Translations under genes and position numbers: made by a program | Shown: positions 37,203-48,790 of the stretch, piece by piece | How the letters are laid out: every line of letters starts with the position of its first letter | Position numbering within the stretch: position 1 is the first letter of the stretch | Notes under the pieces: generated by a model | The model's input: only the letters and a program-made list of their open reading frames with translations | Database searches by the model: none | What the model was told of the DNA's origin: nothing | Origin: Ochotona curzoniae | Taxonomy: Eukaryota > Chordata > Mammalia > Lagomorpha > Ochotonidae | NCBI RefSeq assembly: GCF_017591425.1 | Contig: NW_024466599.1 | Coordinates: 57,177,501 to 57,241,500, forward strand | Length of the DNA stretch: 64,000 nucleotides | Direction: 5' to 3'

Positions 37203-37519
37203 TTTTTCAAGATATTTTGTTTTTATTGGAAAGGGAGATTTATAGAGAAGGTGATAAAGATTTTCCATCTCCTGGTTCACTCCCCAAGTGGTCACAACAC
37301 CACAGATGAGCTGATCCAAAGTCAGGAGCCAGACACTTCCCTTGGGTCTCCCATGTGGGTGCAGGGTCCCAAGGCTTTGGGCCGTCCTCTACTGCTTTCC
37401 CAGCCACAAACGGGGAGCAGGATGAGAAGTAGGGCAACTGGGACAAATAAAGGTGCTTATTATGGGATCCAGGCAGTTGCAAATTGAGAATTTTGCCAAT
37501 AGGCCATTCTGCCAGGTCC
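37203..37519 (-). repeat. CSINE copy, full length, inserted in L1
   Basis: Blocks from ttttattggaaagggagatt through gggtcccaaggctttgggcc to a head ending 'cattctgccaggtcct'. Some drift in the head, so older than the 34987 copy. Confidence 0.92.
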
Positions 37520-37645
37520 TAGCTATACTATTGTTAGAGATGATTTTACTTCTTTCCAGACTGAATATCTTTTATATCATTTTACTGTTTAATTTTCCTG
37601 ACTAGAACCTCTGTTAGAATGCCCAATTTAAAATGGCATTGTTAG

Positions 37646-37720
37646 GGGTCTAGGGCAGTAGCCTAGCAGCTACCATCCTCACTTTGCTTACATCAGAACC
37701 GATAAGAGAGCGGTTCTAAT
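37646..37720 (+). repeat. CSINE head fragment
   Basis: 'gggtctagggcagtagccta' followed by a diverged stretch and a B-box-like cggttctaat. It ends after the head, and the L1 continues directly afterwards. Confidence 0.65.
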
Positions 37721-38832
37721 AGATTTCTGTTTAACCCACCTTGCACTCCTAAAATTAATTTCAACTGACAACCATGTATAATTTTTTCTGTGCTGCTGAA
37801 TTCAGCTACCTACTGTTAAACATTTCATTGTAAATTTTCCTAAAGAATATTAGTCTATAATTTTCTGAAATTGTAATATCTTTGCTTGATAATAGCTAGA
37901 AAATAAAACTAGCCTTCTACAATGAATTGAGAAAAGAAAACTTTTGGCTTTTGGAAAAGTGCGTGGAACTGGTGCCAATTCTCTGGGGCAGAATTAATAG
38001 AATTGAACAGAAAAGCGATCTGGTTTTGAATTTTTCTGTGGTGGTTTTCTTGATTTTTTTTAATTCTAATTGCTGAAATGGTATATCTATTAAGGTTTCC
38101 TATTTTTTGGAGTTAATGTTGAAAACTTGCATCTATTAAAATTCATCTATTCAAGTTGTCTAACATTTAGATATAACCATTTATTTCTGTTGTCTTGAAA
38201 AGAATGCATTTCATTCATTTTAATTTCCACTTGTCAGGCTCAATTTAATCTATTTTGCTGATCTTTTTATCAAAGTGATTTTATACATATGCTTGTTTTT
38301 CACTTTATTTAGAACTGGTTGCTTTCAGCTTGCTCCTTTCCTCATTTTAGATGACAGAAGGCTATTGATCTGAGGCTTTCCCTTTTTAAAAATAAATTTA
38401 CATGTATACATTTTACTATTATTGAATCCAGTGAGTTTGTTTACTGTGTTTTATTTTCATTTATCTTGAAGTATATTCTAATTGCTCTTCTGATTTCTTA
38501 TTTGACTCAGACTATTTGACACTGTGCTGTTAATTTCCAAATATTTTTGAAATTCCTTTTCCATTGTAAGTTTAGGACATAATAGGTAATCTTGGCCCTT
38601 GATAGTCCTGTTGTGATAAGATATGACACTATTTATATTTTTTACAAAGTGTTTCTTGAAATGTACATTTTTTAGTATAAGGTTCTAGGTATTGTACAGC
38701 ATTACTGAATATACCAACCCTAATGAGAACATATTGGTTATCAAGCTGTCTTAACATCATGAACTCCAAGGGTTGATATTAAAAAAAGTGATCATTTCAA
38801 AATGTATGCACCATTTTAATATCTATCATATC

Positions 38833-38858
38833 TATAGATATAGATATAGATATAGATA
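38833..38858. repeat. (TAGATA)n short tandem repeat
   Basis: Four tandem units of a 6-base motif. Confidence 0.9.
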
Positions 38859-38867
38859 ACATATATA

Positions 38868-39083
38868 TGATTTATTAATTTGCCTTGAAAGAGTTTCAAA
38901 AAGAGACAAGAGAGAGAGATCTGATAAACACTGCCTTGGTGATATACTGACCAGCACTAGGCCAGGCCAGGACCTGGAGCTCAGAGCTTGGCCAGGTTTC
39001 CCACCCGGGTAGGAGAGACCCAAACACTTGGACTTCCTTCTGCTGCATTTATGAGACCACCATCAGGGGCTGGGGTCAAGTCA
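38868..39083 (-). repeat. Old CSINE copy, 3' two thirds
   Basis: Contains gaaagagtttcaaaaagaga, 'ggccaggccaggacctgg', cccacccgggtaggagag and 'cccaaacacttggacttcc', then is lost before the head. Confidence 0.75.
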
Positions 39084-40189
39084 GAGAAACAGGACATGAG
39101 ATATACACACACACCAAGACAGGGATAATGTGGCTTCCTTCTTTTGCATCCCTTTGGTTTCTTTCTCTTAATGACTCCAGATCTGTATTAAACAGTAGTA
39201 GTGAAAGCGGTGGTCTTTTCTGGGTTTTCGTGGAATTTTTTGGTTTAGTTTCAATGACTTCCTCCTGGTTTGGGGTTGGGTGAGTTTTTTGTCCAGATCT
39301 TTGAGATGCATTGTTAGATAATTCATTGATGCCTCTCCTATTTTTGGATGTAAGCACTAATTACTATAAACATCTGTTTTAGCACTACTTTGCTGTAACC
39401 TATACTTTTTTGATACGTTGGGTCATCATCTTCATTCCTTTTTCAAGAATCTTTGGATTTCCCTTTTTCATTTCATCTATAACACATGTTTAATTCAGGA
39501 GTGTGCATTTGGTTATTTTTCTGGAGAATGTAAAGTTGTTCATTTCCAGTTTCATTCCATGATGTTGAGAACATAAACATGTTATTATTTCAACATTTTA
39601 TAATTGTTTCAGACTTGCTTTATGGCCTAACATATGGTCTGGCCTAGAAAAGTTTCATCCACTGATGTAATGAGTGCATATTTTATAGCTGTGGCATAAA
39701 CTGTTCTGTAAATATCAATGATGTCCATTTGGTCCACACTGTATATTTAGTCCTTCTTTGCGGATTTTCTATTTAGTTGATATGTCCATTGGTGGAAATG
39801 GGGTGCAGAAATCCTCATTGCTGTCAGGCTGGAGCCTGTCTCCCTTTAAAGCCATTGAGGTTTGTTTTAAATGCTCGGGTACTCTAGCATTTGGTGCACA
39901 TGTATTTCCTAGTCATGTCTTCCTGTTGGATTGATCCCTTAATCACTACATAATGCCTCTCATTGTTTATTTTTACAATCCCTGTGAGACAGCCTATTAT
40001 GTCTGGTATTTGGATGGATACAACACCTCTTTGTTCGTTCTTTATGATGGAATATTTTTCTTCCTCATCCTTTTACTTCTAGTCCATCTTCATTGGTTAG
40101 TATTTATTTTCAGACAGTTGATAATTGCGTCTTTCTTATTAATCCATTGTGTTAGTCTGTGTCTTTAAATTGGAAAAATTTACACCACT

Positions 40190-40533
40190 TACATTCAATT
40201 TTTTGTAGATCTATTTATTTTTATTGGAAAGTCAGATATACAGAGAGGAGGAGAGACAGAGAGGAAGATCTTCCACCCGATGATTAAATCCCCCAAATGG
40301 CTGTAATGGCCTGAGCTGAGCCGATCCAAAGCCAGGAGCCTCTTCCAGGTCTCCCACTTGGTTGCAGGGTCCCAAGGCTTTGGGCTGTCCTCAACAGCTT
40401 TCCCAGGCCACAAGTGGGGGGCTGGATGGAAAGCGGGGCAGCTGGGACTCAAGCCAGCACCCATATAAGATCCCAGCACATGCAAAGTAAGGACTTTAGC
40501 CACTAGGCTACTGCACTGGGCCCTACATTCAAT
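40190..40533 (-). repeat. CSINE copy with 10-bp target-site duplication, inserted in L1
   Basis: The element occupies about 40201-40523. The duplication tacattcaat lies at 40190-40199 and 40524-40533. Removing the insert restores a continuous L1 antisense reading, which is independent support for the boundaries. All blocks are near consensus. Confidence 0.96.
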
Positions 40534-41209
40534 GTTATTATTGATAATAATAATCATATGTCTCTGCCATTTTCCCACAAGTACCCAATTTTCATTGGAT
40601 TTTTTTTGTACTCTTACTAACTTTTTTCCTTCATATTTTTCATAAAGATGACTCATCTTCTGTGTATCACATTCTTAGGCATTGTTTGGAAAGCTGAGCT
40701 AGAGATGACAAATTGCTTTAATTTCTGCTTTTTTGGGTAATCTTTATTTCACTTTTGTTTACAAACACGCGCTTTGCAGAGTACAGTATTGTTTCTGGTC
40801 TGTTAGGAGTTCCATGTTCTTCTTGGTTGTCCCTTTCTTTCTGCAACTTAGGGAAGTTTTCAGTAATTTTACTGAATGTGGGTTTATCTTTTCACACTTT
40901 CAGGAGCTCCTGAGATTCACGCAGTGGTTCCACACCCCAAGCATACCTTCCCAAAAACACACAGAAAGGATTTGTGAGGGCGTTGATGTGAGTGCAGAAC
41001 CCCATGCCATAACCCACCCGAGGAAATCGAGGATCTCTGAGCCTCTAAAACCAGATATGGTGTTTGTCCAGAGACCTGCTACCTGTAATGCCTTGCTTTT
41101 CGGTCACAGACTTCCCACAGAGTGCAAAGAAGATCTACTGTCAGCTTCCTAAGGCTCCTCTGTTCACAGCACTGGAGACTTCCCAGAGCCACATGCCTCT
41201 TATTAAAAA

Positions 41210-43000
41210 GTTTGGTAGAATTCAGCAATGAAACTATGTGGTCCTGACTTTCATCTGTTGGGAGACTATTACTAATTCAATGTTTTGTATATTTGTCTGT
41301 GTCCGGGAATACATATATGTATATATATTTTTTCATTTCTGTTTGCATATTCTTTATAGTAATTTCTTTTATTTGCCTTCTCAGCTGTTGGCTGTTATTT
41401 TCTGTCTGAATTACTGATCTATGTCTTTTTCTTTTTTTTCATTTTAAAAACATATCTATGGATTTTTGGTTTTTTAAATGTTTATTTTGGGGGATGCTTA
41501 CATAGTTGATCAGGGTGGGAAGAATCAAGGCTTAGGGGAAAGTGAGTAAGACAATATTTTTAAGCTTTCTTTTTCTTCCTCCTGTGTCTGGGGGAAGGAG
41601 GGAGATACGTGGAGAAGCCACACCCAGCCTCCTAACCACTCCAGTACCTCGGGATGCGGAAGGGCCACCCACTATCAACCCAGGGTCCCCGATGTGGAGC
41701 ATGCTCAGAGGGTTCTGCTTAACTGGTTTTGATAGTTCTGAAATGCTGTTGATCTTGCCAATCATATGATGAGAAAATTTTCCGTGGTCCATTGGCTGAC
41801 AGGCCACCTTAGAGTCTCCATTTGCCCAGACATTTGCTGTCATCACTTGGCTGTGGTAATTGTCCAAATTGTTCTGCTCTCTTTCCTCTGCTATGATACT
41901 AGATGTCCTCTGCAGTTTCCAGTGGGCTGCCATAGCCTCCATATGCTTCTGGGCATGTCATCTACTGCTACATCTTTCACACCTAAGGCCCAGTAATGAC
42001 ACTTGCACTTTATGGTCACTCCACTGACACTGCAATTTTCACATGATTGGAGTTCTGAGTCAAGTGGTTCAGGTGGAGGAGATCCCCAAAGAGACCATCT
42101 GAGATAATCCCAGACCTGGCTCCTGTGTGTCCTTACCAGTTTTTGTCTGTTTCAGTCTTTTTCTCACATAAGCCTAAGCACATACTGGTAATTGCAATTT
42201 CTGGATTCGGTTCTGCCTGCAGCCCCATCTTGTATGCAAACAAATGGATGCTCAAGTCCAGACGAACCCAGCCCACAATACACACAGCCCTCGCATATGC
42301 TAGCAGGAACTGCAGCCTAGTTGGGGTGACCTCCACAACTCCCATCAGGCTTACCACCAGCTCTGGTTGTCTTTCTCTCTTTTAGTAAACTAGATAACTC
42401 TATTACTTTTAAGTTTTTTTCCCAAAATTCAACTATTCATTTCATTAATATTTTGTATCATTTCGTGGTCGGTATGTTATTGTTTTTCTAGGTTCTTGAA
42501 CTGTTTTTATCTCAATTGTTTCATTTTTCTATTTCTTGATGTAGGCAATAATTTTTATAAACATATTTAGTAATCCTTTTGCTGTATTCCATGTTTCTGT
42601 GTGTTGTACTGTCATCTACAGGTTTTTTTTAGGAATCTTCTAATTTCCTAATTTATTTGCACATATCTCACATTTCTTAAATTGCTCATTTCCAGCTTTA
42701 TTCTCCTATGATTAGAAAAGATGCATGTGTAGTTTTTTTCTTTTTTTTGGATTATTTGAGACTTGCTTTGTGGCTTCAAATATGGTCTATCCTAGCAAAC
42801 ATTGGATGAATTTATGAAAAAAAGTGTATTCTGCAGCTGTGAAGCAAAATGCTTTGTAGATACCAGGTCAAACTGGTCCATACTGTAGGTTAGCTCTGTT
42901 GCTTCTCAGATATCCCATGGATACCTGGATCTCCCTTTTCCCTTTCCCACCAACCATGATAAAAATAGGATATGTCACCAAATGTGTACTGGTCTCACTG
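41210..43000 (-). mobile_element. Another antisense L1 ORF2 copy, split by an unclassified block
   Basis: 41215-41480 ('tttggtagaattcagcaatg', 'tgtggtcctgactttcat') and 42386-42990 ('gttattgtttttctaggttc', 'gacttgctttgtggcttcaa', 'gtgtattctgcagctgtg') are consecutive parts of the reverse complement of ORF2. About 900 bases of other sequence separate them. Confidence 0.75.
41490..42385. mobile_element. Unclassified, moderately GC-rich block inside L1
   Basis: It contrasts with its AT-rich surroundings, retains several CpGs (for example around 41600-41680) and interrupts an otherwise continuous L1. It is bordered on the left by a T-rich stretch (41465-41480) that could be a minus-strand A-tail. 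The longest frame (136 codons, minus, 41532-41942) matches no protein family I know. It could be the 3' UTR or 5' UTR part of a lagomorph-specific L1, or an LTR. The class is a guess; the insertion itself is well supported. Confidence 0.5.
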
Positions 43001-43629
43001 TCTGTGCCTGTATTACCCTTAAATCTCTGGTTTAACTGGAGCAGAAAATTCTTCACACATTCCAAATTTTCTCCTAGAGCTTTTATTCTAGTTCAAACAT
43101 ATGCCTTGGATTTTGTGGCATTATATTTTAACTTGGTATTTGTTCTCCTTGTCTGACATGACATAAAAAAAAATACCTCATTGAGAAAAGCCATCAATTT
43201 ATGACTTAAATATTTATTTGGTCTGGGGTCAACACTTCTTTTTGGGTTGTTGGTGTCATACCTCAGCCGTGGAACATGACATTTTGAGACAAGATGAGCT
43301 AATTGGAAAACAGAATAAGCAAATGAGGAGTGGCAGTGTGGTTTTCAAGATACTGAACAATTTGCACATGAAGATGATATCAAGTAACTCAGTTTCTTAG
43401 CTTCTCATTGATGTAATTCAATGAAGAGTAAAGAATGTTTGAAGCTGAGTACTGCAGACACTAGACATGCATAATTGAGAGGATAGCCTATTCTAGTGGA
43501 ATAAAATACAAATTAGGATATATATGATGTAATTTCTGGTTGTGTTTGTGTGTCATATCTGTCTTGAAAGATAAACCTCTGCTGAACTTAATAGTTACCT
43601 TGGGCTTATTAGAAAAAATTTGCTTTTGT
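43001..43629. other. Single-copy or unrecognised sequence
   Basis: The first 150 bases may still be very decayed L1. The rest shows nothing recognisable. Confidence 0.35.
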
Positions 43630-44870
43630 TTTTATTCAGTGAATATAAATCCATTTTTTAAAATTTCATTTTCTGAAAGTTTCATAGGCTTTGGGATTCC
43701 TCCAACATTCCAAAAAGCCCTTCCCCGTATTGAATTCCTCCACCTTGTTGCAGCAGTCAAGATTCCTTCATTGTGGGCATGGACCATGCAGAGAGTCCAG
43801 CATCTTATTTGCCAGATAAATTCAACAGTTTCCATGGGAGACCATCCCTAGTCTGAAAGTAGAGATGGCAGAATATCATCCCCTCCAATGAAAAGCCACT
43901 ATACAACTTCAACATCAATTTACAACATCATGAAGTTAATTGACATGGTATTGAGTGACCAATATGTTAGAAAATTGTAAGTCCTTAACCACATCCTGTG
44001 ACTACTTCATTGACACTTCAATTTTAGTTTATACACAACTGGATGTTATACACCTTAAAATAGTTATAGGGTACTATTGAGCTGTCTCTTGTCTATTTTT
44101 AGTTTTATATTCAGCAGCTTATAGTATTCAAGCATTATTTTTACTGAACTTCGTGAATTTTAGGATAGTCCAAACAGACTTATAACTCAAACACACCATT
44201 TATTAACAATTGAGGAGCAGAACAGTTTTAGGAGGGCTATGCAGAGAAATTTTCAATACCTTAGTGAGGAGTAACCAATTTTTGTGTCCTACCTAGTAAG
44301 GTTTATGGCAGTACAAACTGATTGTTCCTGTCTGTTCTAAGCTTTCCTTATTGGTCTCTATCAGTTCTAATTTATTTTGGCTGGGGGTGGGGGGGGGCTC
44401 CAGAGCGACCCTGATGGTCATTGCTAGAGAGGGTGGGGATCCAAAGTTGCAGCTAAGACCAGAGAAAGCTCCTCTCCTGAGTCCCAAAGAAAGTTTACTC
44501 TTCCTCTGTTTCTGAGTACTGCTCAGGGCTCCTGGCTGTTGTTTCAAAGACATTAGATCCTGTGAGGAAGGATCTGGGCTTCTTCCATCCTGTGTGGAAG
44601 ATCCAATAGGGAATGGATGACCTCAGAGTTCTTGGCCTACAAGGGCGCTCCAATTCTCTGTGGTCTCCTTGGCAGTTGGGATATAGTCCTTGGTGGGGAT
44701 CCAGGAGTCTCCAGGGTTGGGATACAAGCTTCCTCCTGTCCTCCTGCTCCACTCTGGGGTCCCCTGCTCTGTGCATATGACCTCCTATTAAGAGCCTGTC
44801 AGGATCGCTCTTGGATTCCACTATATGTCTTTATGGTTTTTGTTAATGTCTAATGCAGATTCGAGTCTGC
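43630..44870. other. Unclassified block with GC-rich right half
   Basis: 44370-44830 is clearly richer in G+C than the window and holds a G-run (about 44383-44397). The left half (43640-44360) is AT-rich but may belong to the same unit. Two overlapping minus-strand frames (44293-44553, 86 codons; 44495-44821, 108 codons) show no domain. I suspect a repeat (L1 UTR or LTR) but cannot name it. A real promoter or exon region is less likely, as there is no CpG-island density. Confidence 0.4.
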
Positions 44871-46224
44871 TGTCTGTAAGTTACCTGTTCTCATCTTGAC
44901 AGGTTATACTTAACAGTCTTGAATCAGTTGCGCTGCATACAAGATTAACTTCATGTAGTAACAAACTGTAGCTCCATAGATTGCTATCTTTAAGATGTCT
45001 TAATGAAAAGGTGATTTCTAACTGTGATTTAGGGAGGTGAATAGAACTTGCACTAAAAAATGCTGCATTGTAAGTCCACAGTTTTATCTGACCCGCTTCA
45101 TGTTTGATGAAATTCTTTTTTAAAATGTTTCAAATCATCCTTGCATTTCAAAGTAGATGTTAAAATGTAAACGGTGTTGTGACTGTCACTGAGCATTACC
45201 TAAAACACATTAACTTCCACATTGTTCAAAGTGATTACAAATAAATATATCCATTGACCAGCATGTAAGATCACTGCAGTAAATGGAATTGCAAAGGTTC
45301 ATGTCATGTAATAAGGGCAAACAAATAGATCCGATTTCTGAAACCAGAGCACAATTTTCTTCAATTGTGCATGGCATTTCATAGCCACATTGGTGGCTAT
45401 GGAACTCTAATTGCTAGAAGTCATTGATATTTGGAGCAAATCACTTTATGTTCAACTTTGGTTTCTCTGCCATGACTCCATTCCTTGAGTTCTTTGTGTC
45501 AATGATTGTCACACGCTGCGGGGATTATCTTCACTAGGACATTACAATGTAGCAATGTGGTATTCCTCCATTTCACCAACTGGAAGGCTGTGGCTAGGAA
45601 ATGATAAACCACTATAGTAATTAAGTCCAGGCTGATTTAGAGTTCATGTTCTCTCAAACATATACAATAGGTGAGGTTTTCTACTTTCCTCAATATTCAA
45701 GTGGACTATTGGTGCCAATATGGGGAATTTTTAAAACCTCCATGGAACGTAGAGTTAAAAATAAACTTATCTTTACATTATTTATAAATATTTTATATAT
45801 ACATAGTATCTAGGAATCTATACACATTTTTTGTTGCAACATTGTTCATGAATCTTTTTCAGACACATTACATTGCTACAGTACCATAAATACTCATTTA
45901 TAAGTAAAACAAATTTTGCTGATGCTGGCTAGTCCTACCATTTGGTCAACCACCAAATTATTGTTAAGCAAGCAGATGCTTTCCAACACTTAAATATTAG
46001 AATTTATAATTTCAGATGTGATTATTAGTTATGTCAACTAGCTTGTGATCTCATCTTTGTTATAACTAAACACATATAGTTTGGAATGAACTATCTGTGT
46101 TATAATTCAAATGGAGGAAGAAGTTTTTGTCCTCATGTGGGGTAGAATTGAATCACTAGAAGTATTAGGTACGATGTCTGGTCAAATACTAAGGCTAGAC
46201 GGTGATGGTTCTGGGATTCCTATA
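44871..46224. other. Single-copy sequence
   Basis: Contains a perfect 9-bp hairpin at 45380-45388 / 45393-45401 (catagccac). No repeat or gene recognised. Confidence 0.4.
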
Positions 46225-46440
46225 TCTCACTGAAAGGGAGAGTGATAGTTATCCTGTTTCTCCTGGAAACAAAATGCCTACAGTCACCTGGGTGGGTTCA
46301 GGCCAAAGGCAGATATCCCAGCTGCTATCCAGATCTCCCATATGGATGACGGAAACCCAAACACTTGAGCCATTAGTCACTGCCTCCCCATAGTGCATAT
46401 CAGCAGGAAGGTGGATTGGCAGCATGGGAGTCTAGCAAAA
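46225..46440 (-). repeat. Old CSINE copy
   Basis: Blocks: ggtgggttcaggccaaagg, 'tctcccatatggatgacgg', 'cccaaacacttgagccat' and tatcagcaggaaggtggat. The head is degraded. Confidence 0.72.
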
Positions 46441-47365
46441 ACAATATCAAAAAGCTGAACCAAATGCTTAAGTTATGCCATATTTAGAGTAAGTTTTGCA
46501 GTGGGTTTTAGGGTGAGTTGATGAAAATGAAGATGTATTCTTAGAACTTAAATGAGATCACTACAAAGCAGAGATGACCTTTCTATTATAATTCCTAAAG
46601 CTGAAAATGTAAAAGATCTTCCACTTTTTGTGGAAGCTGTGCTCTTTCCTCTTTGCTCTTTATTAGAGTTGGTTTTCTTGAGCTGCTCTGGATACCCCTG
46701 CCTGCCACAATACTTTGATGTCAGAAATAGCTTCTCAGTTCTTAGCACATCAGTCCCTTGATTGCCTTCCTCTAGCAGAATTGACAACAGATAGCTTCCT
46801 ATATAATCTAATAATAAATCTGAGCATTAATTCTAGCCTCAGCTAAGGCCAATTTCCTTGAACTTGGCCATATAATGTGGGTTAGTTACATTAAGCAATT
46901 TTCAACTGTATGGAGACAATGTACCCTTTCTCCTTGTCTTTGGCCAGTGATTCCTTTTGTCTGCCTGACAATCAAGCTCTTTAGTAGTACTATGCACAGA
47001 CAATGCCATCTTCCCCATAAAACATTCTCACTTTCCCTGAAGGTTTTACATACTTCATTCTCTATTGCTACTGTATTTACATATGTTAGGGCACTTACTC
47101 CATTGTACTGCAGTGACATTTTTTGCTTATTTCTCAAGGGAAAAAAAAAAAAAAACGCATTTCCCTTCAGCTCCTAACATAGATGGGTTTTTAATACATC
47201 CAAACAGATTTATCTTTGACATACAGAGATGAGATTTTTATGTGTAACAATTCATGGAGAAATGGAATTAAATGTCTTTGCTACATAAAATGATTTTGAG
47301 ATCTATGCATAGGTTTTTGACAGTGTTTATTTTTATTTTTTGAAGACTCCCAAGATACATTAACC

Positions 47366-47399
47366 AAAAAAAAAAAGTGTGTGTGTGTGTGTGTGTGTG
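47366..47399. repeat. A-run followed by (GT)n microsatellite
   Basis: Eleven A residues (47366-47376) are followed directly by about 11 GT units (47377-47399). Confidence 0.93.
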
Positions 47400-47684
47400 C
47401 GCTGTGTTACTCAGATACTTCCTCTCTTCTGAAGTTTTCCTTTGCAAAATTTAAACAATGTATTATTCTAGCATTGGTTACAGGGGAAGAGGATTTTATT
47501 TTTTCACATCTTATAAAGCCTTGCTATAAGTAGTATATTAGCTACACCCTACATAGAATCAAAGTTACAATAATGATATAGTAATGCATTATAGTAGCAT
47601 AATATTTAATACTCTGCACATTTTTACATATTTGGAGATACTGGTAGTAATCGATATTTCATGGATCTTCAGAAAAAAATTAAC

Positions 47685-47790
47685 TGTGTATTACTAGTTC
47701 CATGGTGCAGATGGAGGAACAGAAGTTTTTAATATTGTAAGTGACTTTACATTAAGCATTCATATTTCAACACACAGAGTTTAAGGCCCA
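47685..47790 (+). repeat. Probable MIR fragment
   Basis: 'ggtgcagatggaggaacag', 'tgtaagtgactttac' and 'ttcaacacacagagtttaag' follow the MIR core order (cagatgaggaaac, taagtgacttgcc, tttgaaccc). Confidence 0.45.
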
Positions 47791-48604
47791 TTTTCTCTAC
47801 AGAAAAATGTTCACATCTCACTCTTACAGCCTAACATTATTTAAATATTTGTGATTTTCCCTGGACGTCATGTGTCCTTGAATGGAAAGGTTTTGCTCAA
47901 GGATTTTTTTTTTCTTTACTTTTCATGTTATCGGTAGGTAATCTTGATTTCCTAGGTTCCCCCCCACCCCATACACACCCACCAAATACTGATCATCAGG
48001 GTGGCCAGTCAGCTATGCAAGTCTATGCTCACCATGTCTGCTCTTGAGTGTGATTTCTAGTTCGATTTGAACACCGAGAAAAGGCAGCTCCTCTCTGAAA
48101 ATAGTGGAAGTCCAGGAACACCTCAAATGAATCTTACAGGGAAGCTATAGGCTATACACTAAGAGCTGAGTGCAATGAGATGTGGACTCCAGGTAAATGG
48201 TGCTAGAATATACAAGATTGAAATGGAGAATGAACTGCCAGGATTACATTGATTATAAAGGAGTGCTTCAATGCATCCAAATTGTATTCATAACAGTATT
48301 AGAGGTACATTTTTATGTCTTTGTAATTAATTCACGTTATTGTCATATGTTTCTCATTAATACTTTCCACATCATTAATAAGAGACTTGATTATTTCATG
48401 TCACTAATCCTATACTGGTGTTCAAAAAATATGGCTATATTGGCCTGTGATATAAGCATAATTATTTCTTTTCAAAAATTTGAACTCTAATCAATGTATC
48501 TCATTCCTGTAATATAATGAGTGCTATATTTAAGATCATAGAGTAAATTCTTCCTATAAATTTGTAGGCTAATAAGACTCAGTGTTACAGAATTTAAAAT
48601 ACAA

Positions 48605-48790
48605 AAAAGGGAGAGACATAATTTTATACGGCTGAGAGAAGTTTCAAATCTAGACCGTCAACTGCCAGAGCACATCCTGGAGCTTCTTGGGGGTCTTCCA
48701 CATGGGTTCAGAGGTCAAGTGTCTTAGCACTTTTCACTGCTTTTTCCAAGCACATTGAAAGTGGAGCCCATATGAGATGCCGTGTTTGCC
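48605..48790 (-). repeat. CSINE copy with deletions
   Basis: Recognisable by 'gagcttcttgggggtcttcc', cacatgggttcagaggtc and 'tttttccaagcacattgaaa', with a degraded head (cccatatgagatgcc). Confidence 0.7.

Larger units (their letters stand above)
36300..41180 (-). mobile_element. Long degenerate antisense L1 (3' end to ORF1), multiply interrupted
   Basis: Going up the plus strand, L1 regions appear from 3' to 5'. The ORF2 end is at 36340-37020 (tgtgagtgaaatggtaccat; ttgttccaacaccatttgtt). Reverse-transcriptase region follows at 37520-38250 and the endonuclease region at 38400-40200, with 'catatggtctggcctag' and 'tagtctgtgtctttaaattg'. An ORF1-like segment lies at 40535-40935. CSINEs at 37203, 37646, 38868 and 40201 interrupt it. 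Within the endonuclease region, 39090-39250 reads on the minus strand as PLSLLLFNTDLESL, a reverse-transcriptase motif out of order. 40940-41180 has no clear L1 match and may be 5' UTR. No long frame survives. Confidence 0.78.
46441..48604. other. Mostly single-copy sequence with simple repeats and a MIR
   Basis: Apart from A-runs, the (GT)n tract and a MIR fragment, nothing is recognised. Overlapping frames of 83 and 100 codons at 46875-47177 on opposite strands have no domain. Confidence 0.4.

Noticed and set aside
40195..40656. 153-codon minus-strand frame
   Set aside because: It covers a complete CSINE plus L1 flank. CSINEs are non-coding.
40733..41152. 139-codon plus-strand frame
   Set aside because: Its first half is antisense L1 ORF1-like sequence; no protein resemblance in the sense direction.
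41532..41942. 136-codon minus-strand frame as a possible gene
   Set aside because: No known domain, and it lies in a block inserted into L1 debris without transcript or splice evidence. Kept only as part of the unclassified block.
44495..44821. 108-codon minus-strand frame as a possible gene
   Set aside because: Low-complexity charged and proline-rich composition with no domain; it overlaps another frame. Likely a GC-composition effect.
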